Assembly: GCF_002749895.1 (NCBI RefSeq)
Contig: NZ_NBUS01000035.1
Location: 1-46,885 of the forward strand
DNA: 46,885 bases
Direction: 5' to 3'
Origin: Vibrio fujianensis
Lineage (GTDB): Bacteria > Pseudomonadota > Gammaproteobacteria > Enterobacterales > Vibrionaceae
In this document: piece by piece, positions 25,201-35,081 of the stretch
Numbering within the stretch: the first letter of the stretch is position 1
How the letters are laid out: every line of letters starts with the position of its first letter
Position numbers and translations under genes: made by a program
The notes under the pieces: model-generated
Databases searched by the model: none
What the model was told of the DNA's origin: nothing
The model's input: the letters and a program-made list of their open reading frames with translations, nothing else

Positions 25201-25606
25201 GGCGTCCGTGAAGGTCGATGGAGAAATTGTTGGTCAGATTGGACAAGGCTTATTGGTACTATTAGGGGTTGAACGGGATGATTGTGAGGCGAAAGCTAAA
25301 CGTCTTGTTGAGCGGGTAACTCGCTATCGAGTCTTTGAAGATGAGGCCGGGAAAATGAACTTAAGCGTTCAGGATGTGGCGGGAAGTCTCTTAGTCGTTT
25401 CTCAATTTACTCTACCAGCCGATACCAAAAAAGGGACACGCGCTGGTTTTTCTCGTGGTGCTGCCCCCGAGCAAGCGGAGCATCTGTATAATTATTTTTC
25501 GGATTTATGTGTCACGATGCTACCGACACAACGTGGACGCTTTGCACAAGATATGAAAGTATCACTGATTAATGATGGCCCCGTAACCTTTTGGTTACAG
25601 GTTTAG
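25172..25606 (+). CDS. dtd: D-aminoacyl-tRNA deacylase
   Basis: Cytoplasmic proofreading enzyme of 144 aa that hydrolyses D-amino acids (and glycine mischarged on tRNA-Ala) from tRNA. It shows the family start [13 protein letters not shown], the Ser-Gln-Phe-Thr motif [17 protein letters not shown] with the active-site Thr, and the Gly-Pro pair NDGPVTFWL near the end that enforces D-chirality. Start is GTG at 25172 with AGGAG upstream, inside the end of yihY. Gene order yihY-dtd-yiiD is the same as in E. coli. Confidence 0.96.
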   Translation: MIALIQRVSEASVKVDGEIVGQIGQGLLVLLGVERDDCEAKAKRLVERVTRYRVFEDEAGKMNLSVQDVAGSLLVVSQFTLPADTKKGTRAGFSRGAAPEQAEHLYNYFSDLCVTMLPTQRGRFAQDMKVSLINDGPVTFWLQV

Positions 25607-25642
25607 CCGACGCGTATTTTTACGCGCTTTGGAAGGGAATCT

Positions 25643-26575
25643 ATGTTTAAACTTATTACGCCAAAAACAGAGAATCAGCTCAACAAGTATTACTATTTTC
25701 GTTGGCAGATGCTGCGTGAGCCTTGGCGAATGCCGATAGGATCGGAACGCGATGAATATGACGTGATGAGCCACCATCGAATGATTGTTGATGGGCGAGG
25801 CCGACCGATGGCGATTGGCCGTTTATATATTACTCCAGATTGTGAAGGGCAAATTCGGTATATGGCGGTTAAGTCGAGTCGTCGTAATAAAGGCATGGGC
25901 TCATTACTATTGATTGCGCTTGAGTCGCTTGCTCAACAAGAGGGAGCCAAACGGCTAGTCTGTAATGCTCGCGAAGATGCCATTGCCTTTTATACCAAAA
26001 ATGGTTTTGAGCGGCGAGGTGCATTGACCGATGAACGTGGCCCGGTACGTCATCAGCAAATGGTAAAAACGCTCGATCCCATGGCCAATGTCATTCGCAC
26101 ACCAGAATGGTGCAGTGAGTTACAAGAACGTTGGGCGGAACATATCCCGATCAGTGAAAAAATGGGGATTAAAGTACAGCAATATACCGGATATCAATTT
26201 CAGTGTAGTGCTCAGCTTAACCCTAATTTAAATCCGCATAATACCTTATTTGCAGGGTCTGCGTTTACATTAGCCACGTTGACCGGGTGGGGAATGGCTT
26301 GGTTGTTGATGCGAGAGCGGGATTTACATGGTGATATTGTGCTTGTCGATAGCCGAATTCGTTATCATTATCCAATCGTGCATAATCCAGTGGCTTCAAC
26401 CTCTCTTGATGAAATAAGCGGTGATTTGGATCGTCTAGCTTCTGGCCGTAAAGCGCGTATTGTGGTGAAAGTGTATATTCGTAGCGGCAATACTGAAGCG
26501 GTTGAATTTACCGGGACTTATATGTTGATTCCCGATTACCTTAGTATCATTGAACAGGCTCGTCAGAATGGATAG
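25643..26575 (+). CDS. yiiD: YiiD: GNAT acetyltransferase fused to hotdog thioesterase
   Basis: Two-domain protein of 310 aa. Residues 1-145 are a GNAT domain: REPWRMPIGSERDE, then IRYMAVKSSRRNKGMGSLLL with the acetyl-CoA loop, and RLVCNAREDAIAFYTKNGFE. Residues 150-305 resemble the YiiD C-terminal thioesterase/hotdog domain, with NPNLNPHNTLFAGSAFTLATL and the basic patch ASGRKARIVVKVYI. The natural substrates are not established. ATG at 25643 follows GGAAGGGAAT, 36 bases after dtd. The 3' end overlaps the convergent AsmA-like gene by 29 bases. Confidence 0.9.
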   Translation: MFKLITPKTENQLNKYYYFRWQMLREPWRMPIGSERDEYDVMSHHRMIVDGRGRPMAIGRLYITPDCEGQIRYMAVKSSRRNKGMGSLLLIALESLAQQEGAKRLVCNAREDAIAFYTKNGFERRGALTDERGPVRHQQMVKTLDPMANVIRTPEWCSELQERWAEHIPISEKMGIKVQQYTGYQFQCSAQLNPNLNPHNTLFAGSAFTLATLTGWGMAWLLMRERDLHGDIVLVDSRIRYHYPIVHNPVASTSLDEISGDLDRLASGRKARIVVKVYIRSGNTEAVEFTGTYMLIPDYLSIIEQARQNG

Positions 26576-28454
26576 CCGAGCAGTTTGGAACTGACTGACT
26601 GTGTTGTTGACGACGTAATAGATCAAAACGGATAAGCTGACATTTTTGCTCTAAAGTTAGCTCAAATTTCCCTTGTTGTGGGGCTAGCAAATCCAGTTCT
26701 CCAGAGAGTTTGGCCGATAAGGCTGGGCCAAGCAATGTTGATTCAGCTAAGACAATTCTACCTCGATCTGCTTGTAAGTGAAGGTTATCGAGTTGAAATG
26801 GCTGAATCGTGAGCGTGTTCTGTTGCTGAAATGAGAGGAGCCCTGAGCGTAAGCTGGCTTGTATCTCGCCATCTAAAGAGTGACTTAACATGGCATAATC
26901 ACCAGATAATCCATGAAGTTGCAAATCAATATCCGCGAAAGCATCCAGTTTAAAAGGCAACATGTTCCAAGTATTGAGCAGCGTTAAGGGAATACTGTCA
27001 GTATGCAGTTCGATAGACCACGGTGCGCTAGGTTGCGTAAAATGCCAACTGCCAACCAAATCAATGTATCCTTGTGTTAAGGGGAAAAAAGCACGCTTGA
27101 TTTGCCAATCGCCCTGCTGGCTTTGCATTTCTATGATTGCTTGTGTCGCAATAAGGTCGGCGACGCTGGCGCTGTTGGCGCTGAGAGTCAGTTGGCCATT
27201 CCATAGTCCCCACTGATGTTGTTTCATCACTTCTAGGTTGTTGCCTTCAATATTAAGCCCTGATAACTGCCAAATGGGCTGGGTTGCTAGTTGAATAATC
27301 TGTAGATTACTCCCACTTAGTTGCTCTAGGGTGATGTGTTCGATCTGAGCCAAGGCTGTCGGCCATTTTGGGATAGCAATCGCTTCATCAAGCCACTTGA
27401 TGCCATTGAGTGTTAAGCGCTCCATGTTCAAATGGGTCGGAGAGAGTTGCCCAGTAAATTGTACATAGCCTTGCAATAGCTGTGAGCTGAATTCTTTAAT
27501 ATCGATACGTTGCGGGCTAAGTGTAAGCTGAAAGGCTGGCTCAATCCATTCGAGTTGTTGCCATTCAATCTTATCGGCATTTAGTGACAGATAAGCCGCT
27601 TCTTGCTGCCAAACTGAATGTGGTAAAACGATATTCTCAAGGGATAAGTTGAAATTTTCTATCTCGATATCTTGGAAAGCAAGATGGCTCTGTAAGATAT
27701 CTAGGCTATTAATATGGTGCAGATAGCGCGTGATCGCTGGCCAGTAAGATTGTAAAGCATTAATCGTATTACCCGTTAGGTTGAGTTGGTTGATCGTGGT
27801 GTTTATCAGTGACCACCCCGTTGGGTACTGTTCTGCTTGGCCAGATACTTGGGATCCATTCCATTCAAATGAAGCCCCATAAATGGTGCTATCCTGCGGT
27901 CGATAGTTAGCATCAACCAGTAGTGTTTTTATGGTTTCGCCTTGCCAATCAAGTTGCTCGGCGGTGAGTTGCAGTGCTCCATAGGGAAACCATTGATCTC
28001 TTGCTAGCCACTGGGGGTGTTTGATTTGTAAGTTGACACCTTGTGCGATGAACCCATGCCCAGCCACCTCAATATTTTGTAGCGCTAAATGGGCGATTGT
28101 CCAATGAGTGAGAGGGAAGTTAACGGGGCGTTCAGAGGTAAAGTTTCCTCCTTGAATTAGCAGACTGTCCACCTGCCATTTACCATTTTCCATAATTTGA
28201 GGATTGAGCCAAATATCAAGTTGCTCAAGGGAGAGGCTGTGTTCCTCAAGAGTAATTGTCGGATGAGATAAACGAAAGTGCAGTGGATAGTGGTATTCAA
28301 CACGGCTAAAGGTCAGGCGTCCCGGCCATAACTGGGAGGTTAACCACTGAACGCTGGGAGTCAAATAGCGGGTATACAACAGGGCAAAGATAAGTGAAAT
28401 AACTATCAACACTAGTGTGAAACATCCGATTCCTAATGCGACTATTTTTTTCAT
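26547..28454 (-). CDS. AsmA-family envelope protein
   Basis: Protein of 635 aa anchored by one N-terminal membrane segment (LGIGCFTLVLIVISLIFALL, about 7-27) with the rest in the periplasm. Repeated short beta strands such as LQLTAEQLDWQGETIKTLLV and LTLNGIKWLDEA, together with the C-terminal part (PFQLDNLHLQADRGRIVLAE, LDLLAPQQGKFELTLEQKCQ), are the pattern of AsmA proteins. Those form beta grooves and are linked to outer-membrane assembly or phospholipid transport. It is shorter than YhdP and nearer AsmA in size. ATG at 28454 is followed directly by the membrane segment. It is transcribed toward yiiD with overlapping 3' ends. Confidence 0.8.
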   Translation of the reverse strand: MKKIVALGIGCFTLVLIVISLIFALLYTRYLTPSVQWLTSQLWPGRLTFSRVEYHYPLHFRLSHPTITLEEHSLSLEQLDIWLNPQIMENGKWQVDSLLIQGGNFTSERPVNFPLTHWTIAHLALQNIEVAGHGFIAQGVNLQIKHPQWLARDQWFPYGALQLTAEQLDWQGETIKTLLVDANYRPQDSTIYGASFEWNGSQVSGQAEQYPTGWSLINTTINQLNLTGNTINALQSYWPAITRYLHHINSLDILQSHLAFQDIEIENFNLSLENIVLPHSVWQQEAAYLSLNADKIEWQQLEWIEPAFQLTLSPQRIDIKEFSSQLLQGYVQFTGQLSPTHLNMERLTLNGIKWLDEAIAIPKWPTALAQIEHITLEQLSGSNLQIIQLATQPIWQLSGLNIEGNNLEVMKQHQWGLWNGQLTLSANSASVADLIATQAIIEMQSQQGDWQIKRAFFPLTQGYIDLVGSWHFTQPSAPWSIELHTDSIPLTLLNTWNMLPFKLDAFADIDLQLHGLSGDYAMLSHSLDGEIQASLRSGLLSFQQQNTLTIQPFQLDNLHLQADRGRIVLAESTLLGPALSAKLSGELDLLAPQQGKFELTLEQKCQLIRFDLLRRQQHSQSVPNCSAIHSDEPVQ

Positions 28455-28520
28455 TTGTCCCTAATTTATATTTCACCTTCAACCGAGATAAGCTTGGAGC
28501 AAATCTTGTTTTGCTTCAAC

Positions 28521-28549
28521 TAAAAAAGCCCCTCATTAAGGGGCTTTGC
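28521..28549 (-). terminator. pckA terminator
   Basis: AAAGCCCCT-CATTA-AGGGGCTTT (28525-28547) with a T run on the minus strand (TTTTTTAG) lies 17 bases past the pckA stop. Confidence 0.9.
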
Positions 28550-28565
28550 TAGTGAGTTATCACAA

Positions 28566-30194
28566 TTAATCTAATTGTGGCCCTGCAGAAACCAGAGCTT
28601 TACCTTCGGCGTTGTCGGTATATTTCTCAAAGTTATTGATGAAACGAGAGGCAAGATCTTTCGCTTTGCTTTCCCATTGTAGTGGGTCAACATAAGTATC
28701 ACGAGGATCCAGAATCGCAGGATCAACCCCCGGTAATGAGGTTGGAACTTCCAAATTAAAGATTGGAATTTGCTTGGTTTCTGATTTTTCGATAGAACCA
28801 TCAAGGATCGCATCAATAATGCCGCGTGTATCTTTAATCGAGATGCGTTTACCAGAACCATTCCAGCCGGTATTGACCAAGTAAGCTTCTGCGCCAGCCG
28901 CTTCCATTCGTTTCACCAGCACTTCAGCATATTTGGTTGGATGCAAGGTTAAAAATGCAGCTCCAAAGCAGGCTGAGAATGTTGGTGTTGGCTCAGTAAT
29001 TCCGCGTTCAGTACCCGCTAGTTTTGCTGTAAAACCAGATAAGAAATGGTACTTGGTTTGTTCGGGCGTTAATTTAGAGACCGGTGGTAACACACCAAAG
29101 GCATCTGCTGAAAGGAAGATAACTTTATTGGCATGGCCACCTTTTGATACGGGTTTAACGATGTTTTCGATATGGTAAATGGGGTAAGAAACACGGGTGT
29201 TTTCTGTTTTCGAACCGTCATCAAAGTCAATCGAACCATCGCCACGTACCGTCACGTTTTCTAAGAGTGCATCACGGCGAATCGCATTATAAATATCAGG
29301 CTCGGCTTCTTTAGAGAGTTTGATGGTTTTTGCGTAACATCCCCCCTCGAAGTTAAAGACCCCATCATCATCCCAACCATGTTCATCATCACCAATTAAG
29401 GCGCGTTTAGGGTCAGTTGAAAGCGTTGTTTTACCTGTACCAGAGAGGCCGAAGAAAATCGCCACATCACCGTCTTTGCCCATATTGGCAGAGCAGTGCA
29501 TTGAAGCAACCCCTTGTAGTGGCAGGAAGTAGTTCATCATGGCGAATATACCTTTTTTCATTTCGCCACCGTACCAAGTGCCTCCAATCAGCTGCATTTT
29601 CTCAGTCAGGTTAAAAACTGTGAAGTTTTCAGAGTTTAATCCATGCTCTTGCCATTTATCATTCGTGCACTTGGCACCGTTCATCACCACAAAGTCTGGG
29701 GTAAAGTTGGCTAATTCATCGTCCGATGGACGGATGAACATGTTTTTGACAAAGTGAGCTTGCCAAGCCACTTCGGTAATGAAGCGCACACACAAACGAG
29801 TGTCGGCATTAGCACCACAATAGCCATCTAGGACAAATAAGCGTTTATTTGATAATTGTTTGGAAACTAAAGATTTTAGTTCGTTCCAAACAGTTTGATT
29901 AATGGGTTTGTTATCGTTTTTGGCTTGTTCAGAGGTCCACCAAAGCGTGTCACGAGTCGTGTCGTCTTTGACAATGAACTTGTCTTTCGGTGAGCGGCCA
30001 GTAAAGACGCCCGTATCAACAGCCACGGCTCCCAGTTCGGTGACCACGCCTTTTTCGTAGCCTTCCAAATCTGCGCGAGTTTCCTCGTTGTATAACTGGT
30101 CATAGCTCGGGTTGCGAATAACTTCAACCGCATCGATTATGCCATACTGGGTAAGATCTAATTGTGCAGCCTTGTTTTGTTCCATCACAGTCAT
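28566..30194 (-). CDS. pckA: Phosphoenolpyruvate carboxykinase (ATP)
   Basis: Cytoplasmic gluconeogenic enzyme of 542 aa converting oxaloacetate and ATP to PEP, CO2 and ADP. Visible are the substrate Arg segment [39 protein letters not shown] (kinase-1a P-loop), [24 protein letters not shown] (kinase-2 and metal-binding Asp), ENTRVSYPI, and the C-terminal [17 protein letters not shown]. Length equals the E. coli enzyme. ATG at 30194 follows GGAGCACCT. The promoter region upstream is about 340 bases long and shared divergently with nothing, as hslO reads the same way. Confidence 0.97.
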   Translation of the reverse strand: MTVMEQNKAAQLDLTQYGIIDAVEVIRNPSYDQLYNEETRADLEGYEKGVVTELGAVAVDTGVFTGRSPKDKFIVKDDTTRDTLWWTSEQAKNDNKPINQTVWNELKSLVSKQLSNKRLFVLDGYCGANADTRLCVRFITEVAWQAHFVKNMFIRPSDDELANFTPDFVVMNGAKCTNDKWQEHGLNSENFTVFNLTEKMQLIGGTWYGGEMKKGIFAMMNYFLPLQGVASMHCSANMGKDGDVAIFFGLSGTGKTTLSTDPKRALIGDDEHGWDDDGVFNFEGGCYAKTIKLSKEAEPDIYNAIRRDALLENVTVRGDGSIDFDDGSKTENTRVSYPIYHIENIVKPVSKGGHANKVIFLSADAFGVLPPVSKLTPEQTKYHFLSGFTAKLAGTERGITEPTPTFSACFGAAFLTLHPTKYAEVLVKRMEAAGAEAYLVNTGWNGSGKRISIKDTRGIIDAILDGSIEKSETKQIPIFNLEVPTSLPGVDPAILDPRDTYVDPLQWESKAKDLASRFINNFEKYTDNAEGKALVSAGPQLD

Positions 30195-30473
30195 AGGTGC
30201 TCCTTAATTAGGATTTTGTAGGGATTTTGTAAAAAAATGTAATTGTTATCTGTCCACCATGCTAGCAACGGGGTAGGTAAAAAACAGGGAGCTAGCTCAA
30301 AGATTGTCCATGCTTTACTCGAGGTTTTATGTAACCCGTCACAGATATAGGCTTTCGTTATTCTATCTTGTGCACAAAGCGTTGTGCTAGAGCAAAAAAT
30401 TAATATTCATTAGAAAGTAAGTATGGTGTACGGTGGCGGTAATTATTGATTTTTCTCGTTTTTCAAACATAAA
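30195..30473. other. pckA upstream regulatory region
   Basis: No gene is seen. It must hold the pckA promoter. A perfect dyad GCACAA-AGCG-TTGTGC lies at 30372-30387, about 180 bases before the pckA start. I find no good CRP site, although catabolite control of pckA would be expected. Confidence 0.5.
30372..30387. promoter_or_regulatory. Perfect 16-base dyad upstream of pckA
   Basis: GCACAA and TTGTGC arms are separated by AGCG. The shape fits a dimeric regulator. The protein is not identified; the site does not match CRP (TGTGA-N6-TCACA) or NtrC. Confidence 0.4.
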
Positions 30474-30500
30474 ACAGCCAGCAATAAGCTGGCTGTAGGT
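30474..30500 (-). terminator. hslO terminator
   Basis: ACAGCCAGC-AATAA-GCTGGCTGT (30474-30496) is a perfect 9-bp stem. On the minus strand it is followed by TTTTATG. It lies 35 bases past the hslO stop. Confidence 0.88.
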
Positions 30501-30531
30501 GGTTTTTTACGTGCTTGTTAAGCGCAGGAAA

Positions 30532-31422
30532 TTAATGGAGGGTGGGCTTTTCTGATGTTTGCTCTAGCCATAATTTGCTGACTTGGGCGTGATCAAAGGA
30601 GTAAGTTGTTCCACAGTAATCACAGTGCAGAGCAATCGCGCCTTCTTCCGCTAAAATGGTGTTAATTTGCTCTTTTTCGATCGTCATAATCGCGGCTGCA
30701 CTACGTTCCCGTGAACAGCCACATTTGAAGGTAACCGCTTGAGCGGTGAATAACTGAACCTTTTCTTGATTATAAAGACGATATAACAGCTCATTGGCTG
30801 GTAAAGCAAAGAGTTCTTCAGCTTTGATGGTATTGGTGAGCTGCTCTAGGTGCTCAAAATCATCTGCGGTTCCTGTTCCGTCAGGCATCACTTGCAATAA
30901 CATCCCTGCAGCATGTGGCTTGCCATCATATTCACCGGTACGAATCCATAAGCGAGTTTTTAACTGTTCCGATCGCAAGAAATACCCTTCTAGAACTTCG
31001 GATAGATTATCACCTTCTAAACCGACGACACCTTGATAACGTTCACCTTGTTTTGGTTCTATAGTGATCACTAAATGTCCTTTTCCCATCAATTGATGTA
31101 AGTTCGCCTCGGGTGGAATATCTCCTTGCCAGCGTGCAACCCCACGTACGTTTTGCTGGTTATCACCATTAATCACCGCGAGAGACACCGGGCCATCGCC
31201 ATGCAGTTGTAGGGTAATCGAGCCTTCAAACTTTAACGTTGCGGTCAATAAGGTGGTGGCAACCAGTAGCTCTCCAAGCAGTGTCTGCACGGGTTGTGGA
31301 TACTCTTGGCTGGCGATGATGTGTTGAAATACGTCATCCAGTTGGACCAATTCGCCTCGTACCGACAAGTCTTCAAATAGATAACGGTGTAATTGATTAT
31401 TGGCCATTGTTTGTGTAGTCAT
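30532..31422 (-). CDS. hslO: Redox-regulated chaperone Hsp33
   Basis: Cytoplasmic holdase of 296 aa activated by oxidation and heat. The N-terminal half is the substrate-binding fold ([43 protein letters not shown]). The C-terminal redox switch has four zinc-binding cysteines: CGCS near 236-239 and CDYC near 267-270. ATG at 31422 is used; an internal ATG (31407, MANNQLHRY) would also preserve the domain. It lies 20 bases behind hslR, so the two stress genes form one operon as in other gammaproteobacteria. Confidence 0.96.
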   Translation of the reverse strand: MTTQTMANNQLHRYLFEDLSVRGELVQLDDVFQHIIASQEYPQPVQTLLGELLVATTLLTATLKFEGSITLQLHGDGPVSLAVINGDNQQNVRGVARWQGDIPPEANLHQLMGKGHLVITIEPKQGERYQGVVGLEGDNLSEVLEGYFLRSEQLKTRLWIRTGEYDGKPHAAGMLLQVMPDGTGTADDFEHLEQLTNTIKAEELFALPANELLYRLYNQEKVQLFTAQAVTFKCGCSRERSAAAIMTIEKEQINTILAEEGAIALHCDYCGTTYSFDHAQVSKLWLEQTSEKPTLH

Positions 31423-31442
31423 AAGAGTGATCCGGCTAATGT

Positions 31443-31829
31443 TTATTGATGTTTGAATTTGAGAAGATCGCGGCGTTGTTTTTTATCTGGCCGACGATCA
31501 GGACTCGGATTATGAGCATTCAGTTTATGCATCAGTGCTTGGCGTTCACGTTTCACGATACTTTCACTGGTTTCTGTATAAAGGGCCTGTGCTTCAGGGG
31601 CCCCTCGTCTTTGCTCAGACAGTTGCTCAACGACGATGGTTTTTTCTTCACTACCTTGACGTAAGGTAATGGTTGCTCCAATTTCAACGAGTTTGCTGGG
31701 CTTACTTCGTTGCCCATTATAGTGGACTTTTCCACCGTCAACCATATTTCGTGCTATCGAGCGAGTTTTATAAAATCTTGCGGCCCATAGCCATTTATCC
31801 AGCCTAATTGCTGGTGCAGGGGAACTCAT
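31443..31829 (-). CDS. hslR: Ribosome-associated heat shock protein Hsp15
   Basis: RNA-binding protein of 128 aa that binds stalled 50S subunits carrying nascent chains and allows recycling. The S4 domain is clear ([47 protein letters not shown]). The C-terminal tail is highly basic ([20 protein letters not shown]). Size fits E. coli Hsp15 (133 aa). It is the first gene of the hslR-hslO unit. Confidence 0.95.
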   Translation of the reverse strand: MSSPAPAIRLDKWLWAARFYKTRSIARNMVDGGKVHYNGQRSKPSKLVEIGATITLRQGSEEKTIVVEQLSEQRRGAPEAQALYTETSESIVKRERQALMHKLNAHNPSPDRRPDKKQRRDLLKFKHQ

Positions 31830-32121
31830 ATTGAATAATTACCTCTATGTAAATGGTTTAGACTCTTTTGGATACGTTGATTATCTTGAATGAGAATGAG
31901 CCTAGCAAATTCGCTGTTGATGAGTGAAGCGTTAGAATCACGATATTTATTCAAAATAATGGTGATCAAATTATCATTTTTCAAGTGAAAGCCAACGCTT
32001 ATCACAAGAAAAGTAAGGCACTTGTCGCACCTATTATTTGGCTCATGTATACTGAACCATTACCTTAACCGTGATACTCCGACGTCATTTATCGATATTA
32101 AAACCTCATTAGGGATACCGT
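31830..32121. other. hslR-gspC divergent promoter region
   Basis: About 290 bases with no supported gene. TATACT (32048-32053) is a plausible -10 box for the gsp operon, though its -35 is unclear. The hslR side should hold a heat-shock promoter, which I cannot define with confidence. Confidence 0.45.
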
Positions 32122-33018
32122 GTGAAACGAATGGACTTAACCCAATGGCGCTTAAATGGAAGTTGGCCCTTATTTTTACGTTGCCAGTCACCATTGAGTC
32201 AGATATTCACGATCTTAGCGGTTGCGTTATCCGCTTGGGTGGTCGGGCAGAGCTTCTGGTTCATTTTTCAGCCTAAGCCGACTGTTGCCCAATGGGTGGC
32301 AGCCGCTCCTGTTGCCGCATCTGCACCGGCTCGTCTCAATATCCAGTCGTTAAGAAAGAGTGATTTATTTGGCCCTTATTTGGTGCAAATTGCATCTCCG
32401 GTCACAAGCACAGTAAAAGTAGATGCCCCACCGACTCGTCTTAACTTAACATTAGTGGGTGTGGTGGCAAGTACAGAGCAGCAGCGTAGTCTTGCGGTGA
32501 TTGCTAATCGAGGCCAACAGAATACTTATGGATTACATGAGGAAATAGAAGGCACGCAAGCAGTATTAAAAGCGGTGTTTGCTGATCGAGTCATCATTGA
32601 TAATTCCGGTCGGGATGAAACGTTAATGTTAGAAGGGCGAGAGTATCAGACTGCCGTCATTCAACAAGCCGTTCATTCATCCTCTCATGCCTCTATCGAC
32701 GCATCCGTGGAAGATAAGTTGGCTGCAATTCGTGATGAGATCAGGCGTAACCCTCAAGAAATCTTTAAATACGTGGCTTTGTCTCAAATTAAGCAGGATG
32801 ACAACATCATCGGTTATCGAGTCAGTCCGGGGAAAGATTCTGCATTATTTCAAGCGGTGGGGCTACAAGCGGGCGATATCGCAATACAACTAAATGGGTT
32901 AGATTTAACCGATCCGAGTGTGATGACTCAAGTATTTCAATCTATGTCGGATTTAACCGAGCTTAACCTTACGGTCGAGCGTGATGGGCAACCACATGAT
33001 ATTTATATTCAATTTTAA
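32122..33018 (+). CDS. gspC: Type II secretion protein GspC
   Basis: Inner-membrane clamp protein of 298 aa that links the inner-membrane platform to the GspD secretin. The cytoplasmic start is followed by one membrane segment (IFTILAVALSAWVVGQSFWFIF, about 31-52). The periplasmic HR domain follows (NLTLVGVVASTEQQRSLAVI and DRVIIDNSGRDETLML). The C-terminal PDZ domain (about 205-297: YRVSPGKDSALFQAVGLQAGDIAIQLNGLDL) is complete. Start GTG at 32122 with AGGGAT upstream; ATG at 32131 is possible. First gene of a complete gspC-N operon, called eps in V. cholerae, for cholera-toxin-like and enzyme export. Confidence 0.94.
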   Translation: MKRMDLTQWRLNGSWPLFLRCQSPLSQIFTILAVALSAWVVGQSFWFIFQPKPTVAQWVAAAPVAASAPARLNIQSLRKSDLFGPYLVQIASPVTSTVKVDAPPTRLNLTLVGVVASTEQQRSLAVIANRGQQNTYGLHEEIEGTQAVLKAVFADRVIIDNSGRDETLMLEGREYQTAVIQQAVHSSSHASIDASVEDKLAAIRDEIRRNPQEIFKYVALSQIKQDDNIIGYRVSPGKDSALFQAVGLQAGDIAIQLNGLDLTDPSVMTQVFQSMSDLTELNLTVERDGQPHDIYIQF

Positions 33019-33053
33019 TAGCCAAGTGGCAGTAATTAATCAGGGAGCGTTGT

Positions 33054-35081
33054 GTGAAGCATTGGCTTAAGAAAAGTGTATGGCTGCTAGCTGGAAGTTT
33101 ACTTGCTTCACCCCTAGCATTGGCGAACGAAGCATTCAGTGCCAGTTTTAAAGGCACCGATATTCAAGAGTTTATCAATATTGTGGGGCGAAACCTGGAA
33201 AAAACCATCATTGTTGATCCCTCGGTACGAGGCAAAATAGATGTTCGCAGTTACGATACCTTGAATAGTGAACAGTATTACAGTTTCTTTTTAAATGTGT
33301 TGGAAGTTTACGGGTTTGCGGTCGTTGAAATGGATAACGGGGTACTAAAAGTTATTCGCGCGAAAGATGCAAAAACGTCGGCCATTCCTGTTCTCGGTGA
33401 TGATGACCGAGCCGATGGTGATAATGTCATCACCCAAGTTGTTGCGGTTAAAAATGTCTCGGTGCGAGAATTATCGCCGCTCTTGCGTCAATTGATCGAC
33501 AATGCTGGTGCCGGCAATGTGGTGCACTATGATCCAGCCAATATTATTTTAATTACAGGACGGGCCGCGGTGGTTAACCGTTTGGCTGACATCATTCATC
33601 GTGTCGATCAGGCAGGTGATAAAGATATCGAGCTGGTTGAGCTAAAAAATGCCTCTGCATCAGAAATGGTCAGAATTGTTGAAGCACTTAGCAAAGCGAA
33701 TGACACCAAAAATACGCCCGAATTTTTACAACCTAAATTTGTCGCTGATGATAGAACCAACGCCATTTTGATCTCTGGCGATCCAAAAGTTAGAGATCGA
33801 ATGAGGCGTCTAATTCGTCAGCTTGATGTTGAAATGGCCACGCGTGGTAACAACCGAGTGGTCTATTTAAAGTACGCGAAAGCTGAAAATTTAGTCAGCG
33901 TGTTGCAAGGGGTATCAGAAAACCTACAGGCTGAAAAACACATAGGGCAAAAATCAGGTGCATTGCAGGGCGGAAAAGTGATGATCGCCGCTCATGCGGA
34001 TACGAACTCGATTGTGATTACCGCACCGCAAGACATTATGAATGCGTTACTGGATGTGATTGCACAATTGGATATTCGCCGAGCTCAAGTCTTAATTGAA
34101 GCCTTAATTGTTGAAATGGCTGAAGGTGATGGGATTAATCTCGGTGTGCAATGGGGCTCTTTAAAAGAGGGCGCGGTGATTCAATACGGCAATACTGGCG
34201 CTCAAGTGGGCCAGGTTATGGTCGGTTTAGAAGAAGCGAAAGATAAAACTATTACAGATAGCCGTTGGAACTCAGATACACAAAAATATGAACCATATAG
34301 CCGTACCCAAGCGGGTGATTACTCCACGCTTGCCTCGGCCTTATCAGGGGTGAATGGTGCTGCACTTGGGGTCATGATGGGCGATTGGACCGCATTGATC
34401 AGCGCGGTATCGAGTACCTCCAGCACCAATATTCTCTCCTCTCCAAGTATTACGGTGATGGATAATGGCGAAGCGTCATTTATTGTCGGTGAAGAGGTGC
34501 CTGTGCTAACAGGGTCTACCGCTGGTTCCAACAATGACAATCCTTTCCAAACGGTTGAGCGAAAAGAAGTGGGGATTAAGCTTAAAGTGGTTCCCCAAGT
34601 CAATGAGGGCGATTCAGTTCAGTTATCCATCGAGCAAGAAGTGTCGAATGTTTTGGGTGCCAATGGTGCAGTTGATGTTCGTTTTGCCAAGCGTCAGTTG
34701 AATACCTCTGTCATGGTACAAGATGGGCAAATGTTAGTATTGGGTGGCTTAATTGATGAACGTACAGCAGAAAGTGAGTCTAAAGTACCGCTACTGGGCG
34801 ATATTCCCTTTTTAGGGCAATTGTTCCGCTCAACCAATACCACGGTAGAAAAGAAAAATCTGATGGTGTTTATTAAGCCAACCATCATTCGTGATGGTAT
34901 GACTGCGGACGGTATCACTCAGCGCAAGTACAACTACATCCGTGCCGAGCAGTTGTTTAAAGCCGATCAGGGGCTGAAGTTGATGGATAATAACCATATT
35001 CCCGTGCTGCCAAAGTTTGGTGAAGAACGTCGTCATGCGGCAGAAATTCAAGCATTTCTTGATCAAATGGATGCTCAGTAA
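33054..35081 (+). CDS. gspD: Type II secretion secretin GspD
   Basis: Outer-membrane channel of 675 aa assembling as a 15-mer ring. It has a signal peptide ([16 protein letters not shown], cleaved near residue 24) and an N0 domain ([20 protein letters not shown]). N1-N3 repeats follow ([58 protein letters not shown]). The secretin core includes [20 protein letters not shown] and [26 protein letters not shown], and the S domain closes the protein. GTG start at 33054 follows GGGAGC. It shares one base with the gspE start. Confidence 0.97.
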   Translation: MKHWLKKSVWLLAGSLLASPLALANEAFSASFKGTDIQEFINIVGRNLEKTIIVDPSVRGKIDVRSYDTLNSEQYYSFFLNVLEVYGFAVVEMDNGVLKVIRAKDAKTSAIPVLGDDDRADGDNVITQVVAVKNVSVRELSPLLRQLIDNAGAGNVVHYDPANIILITGRAAVVNRLADIIHRVDQAGDKDIELVELKNASASEMVRIVEALSKANDTKNTPEFLQPKFVADDRTNAILISGDPKVRDRMRRLIRQLDVEMATRGNNRVVYLKYAKAENLVSVLQGVSENLQAEKHIGQKSGALQGGKVMIAAHADTNSIVITAPQDIMNALLDVIAQLDIRRAQVLIEALIVEMAEGDGINLGVQWGSLKEGAVIQYGNTGAQVGQVMVGLEEAKDKTITDSRWNSDTQKYEPYSRTQAGDYSTLASALSGVNGAALGVMMGDWTALISAVSSTSSTNILSSPSITVMDNGEASFIVGEEVPVLTGSTAGSNNDNPFQTVERKEVGIKLKVVPQVNEGDSVQLSIEQEVSNVLGANGAVDVRFAKRQLNTSVMVQDGQMLVLGGLIDERTAESESKVPLLGDIPFLGQLFRSTNTTVEKKNLMVFIKPTIIRDGMTADGITQRKYNYIRAEQLFKADQGLKLMDNNHIPVLPKFGEERRHAAEIQAFLDQMDAQ

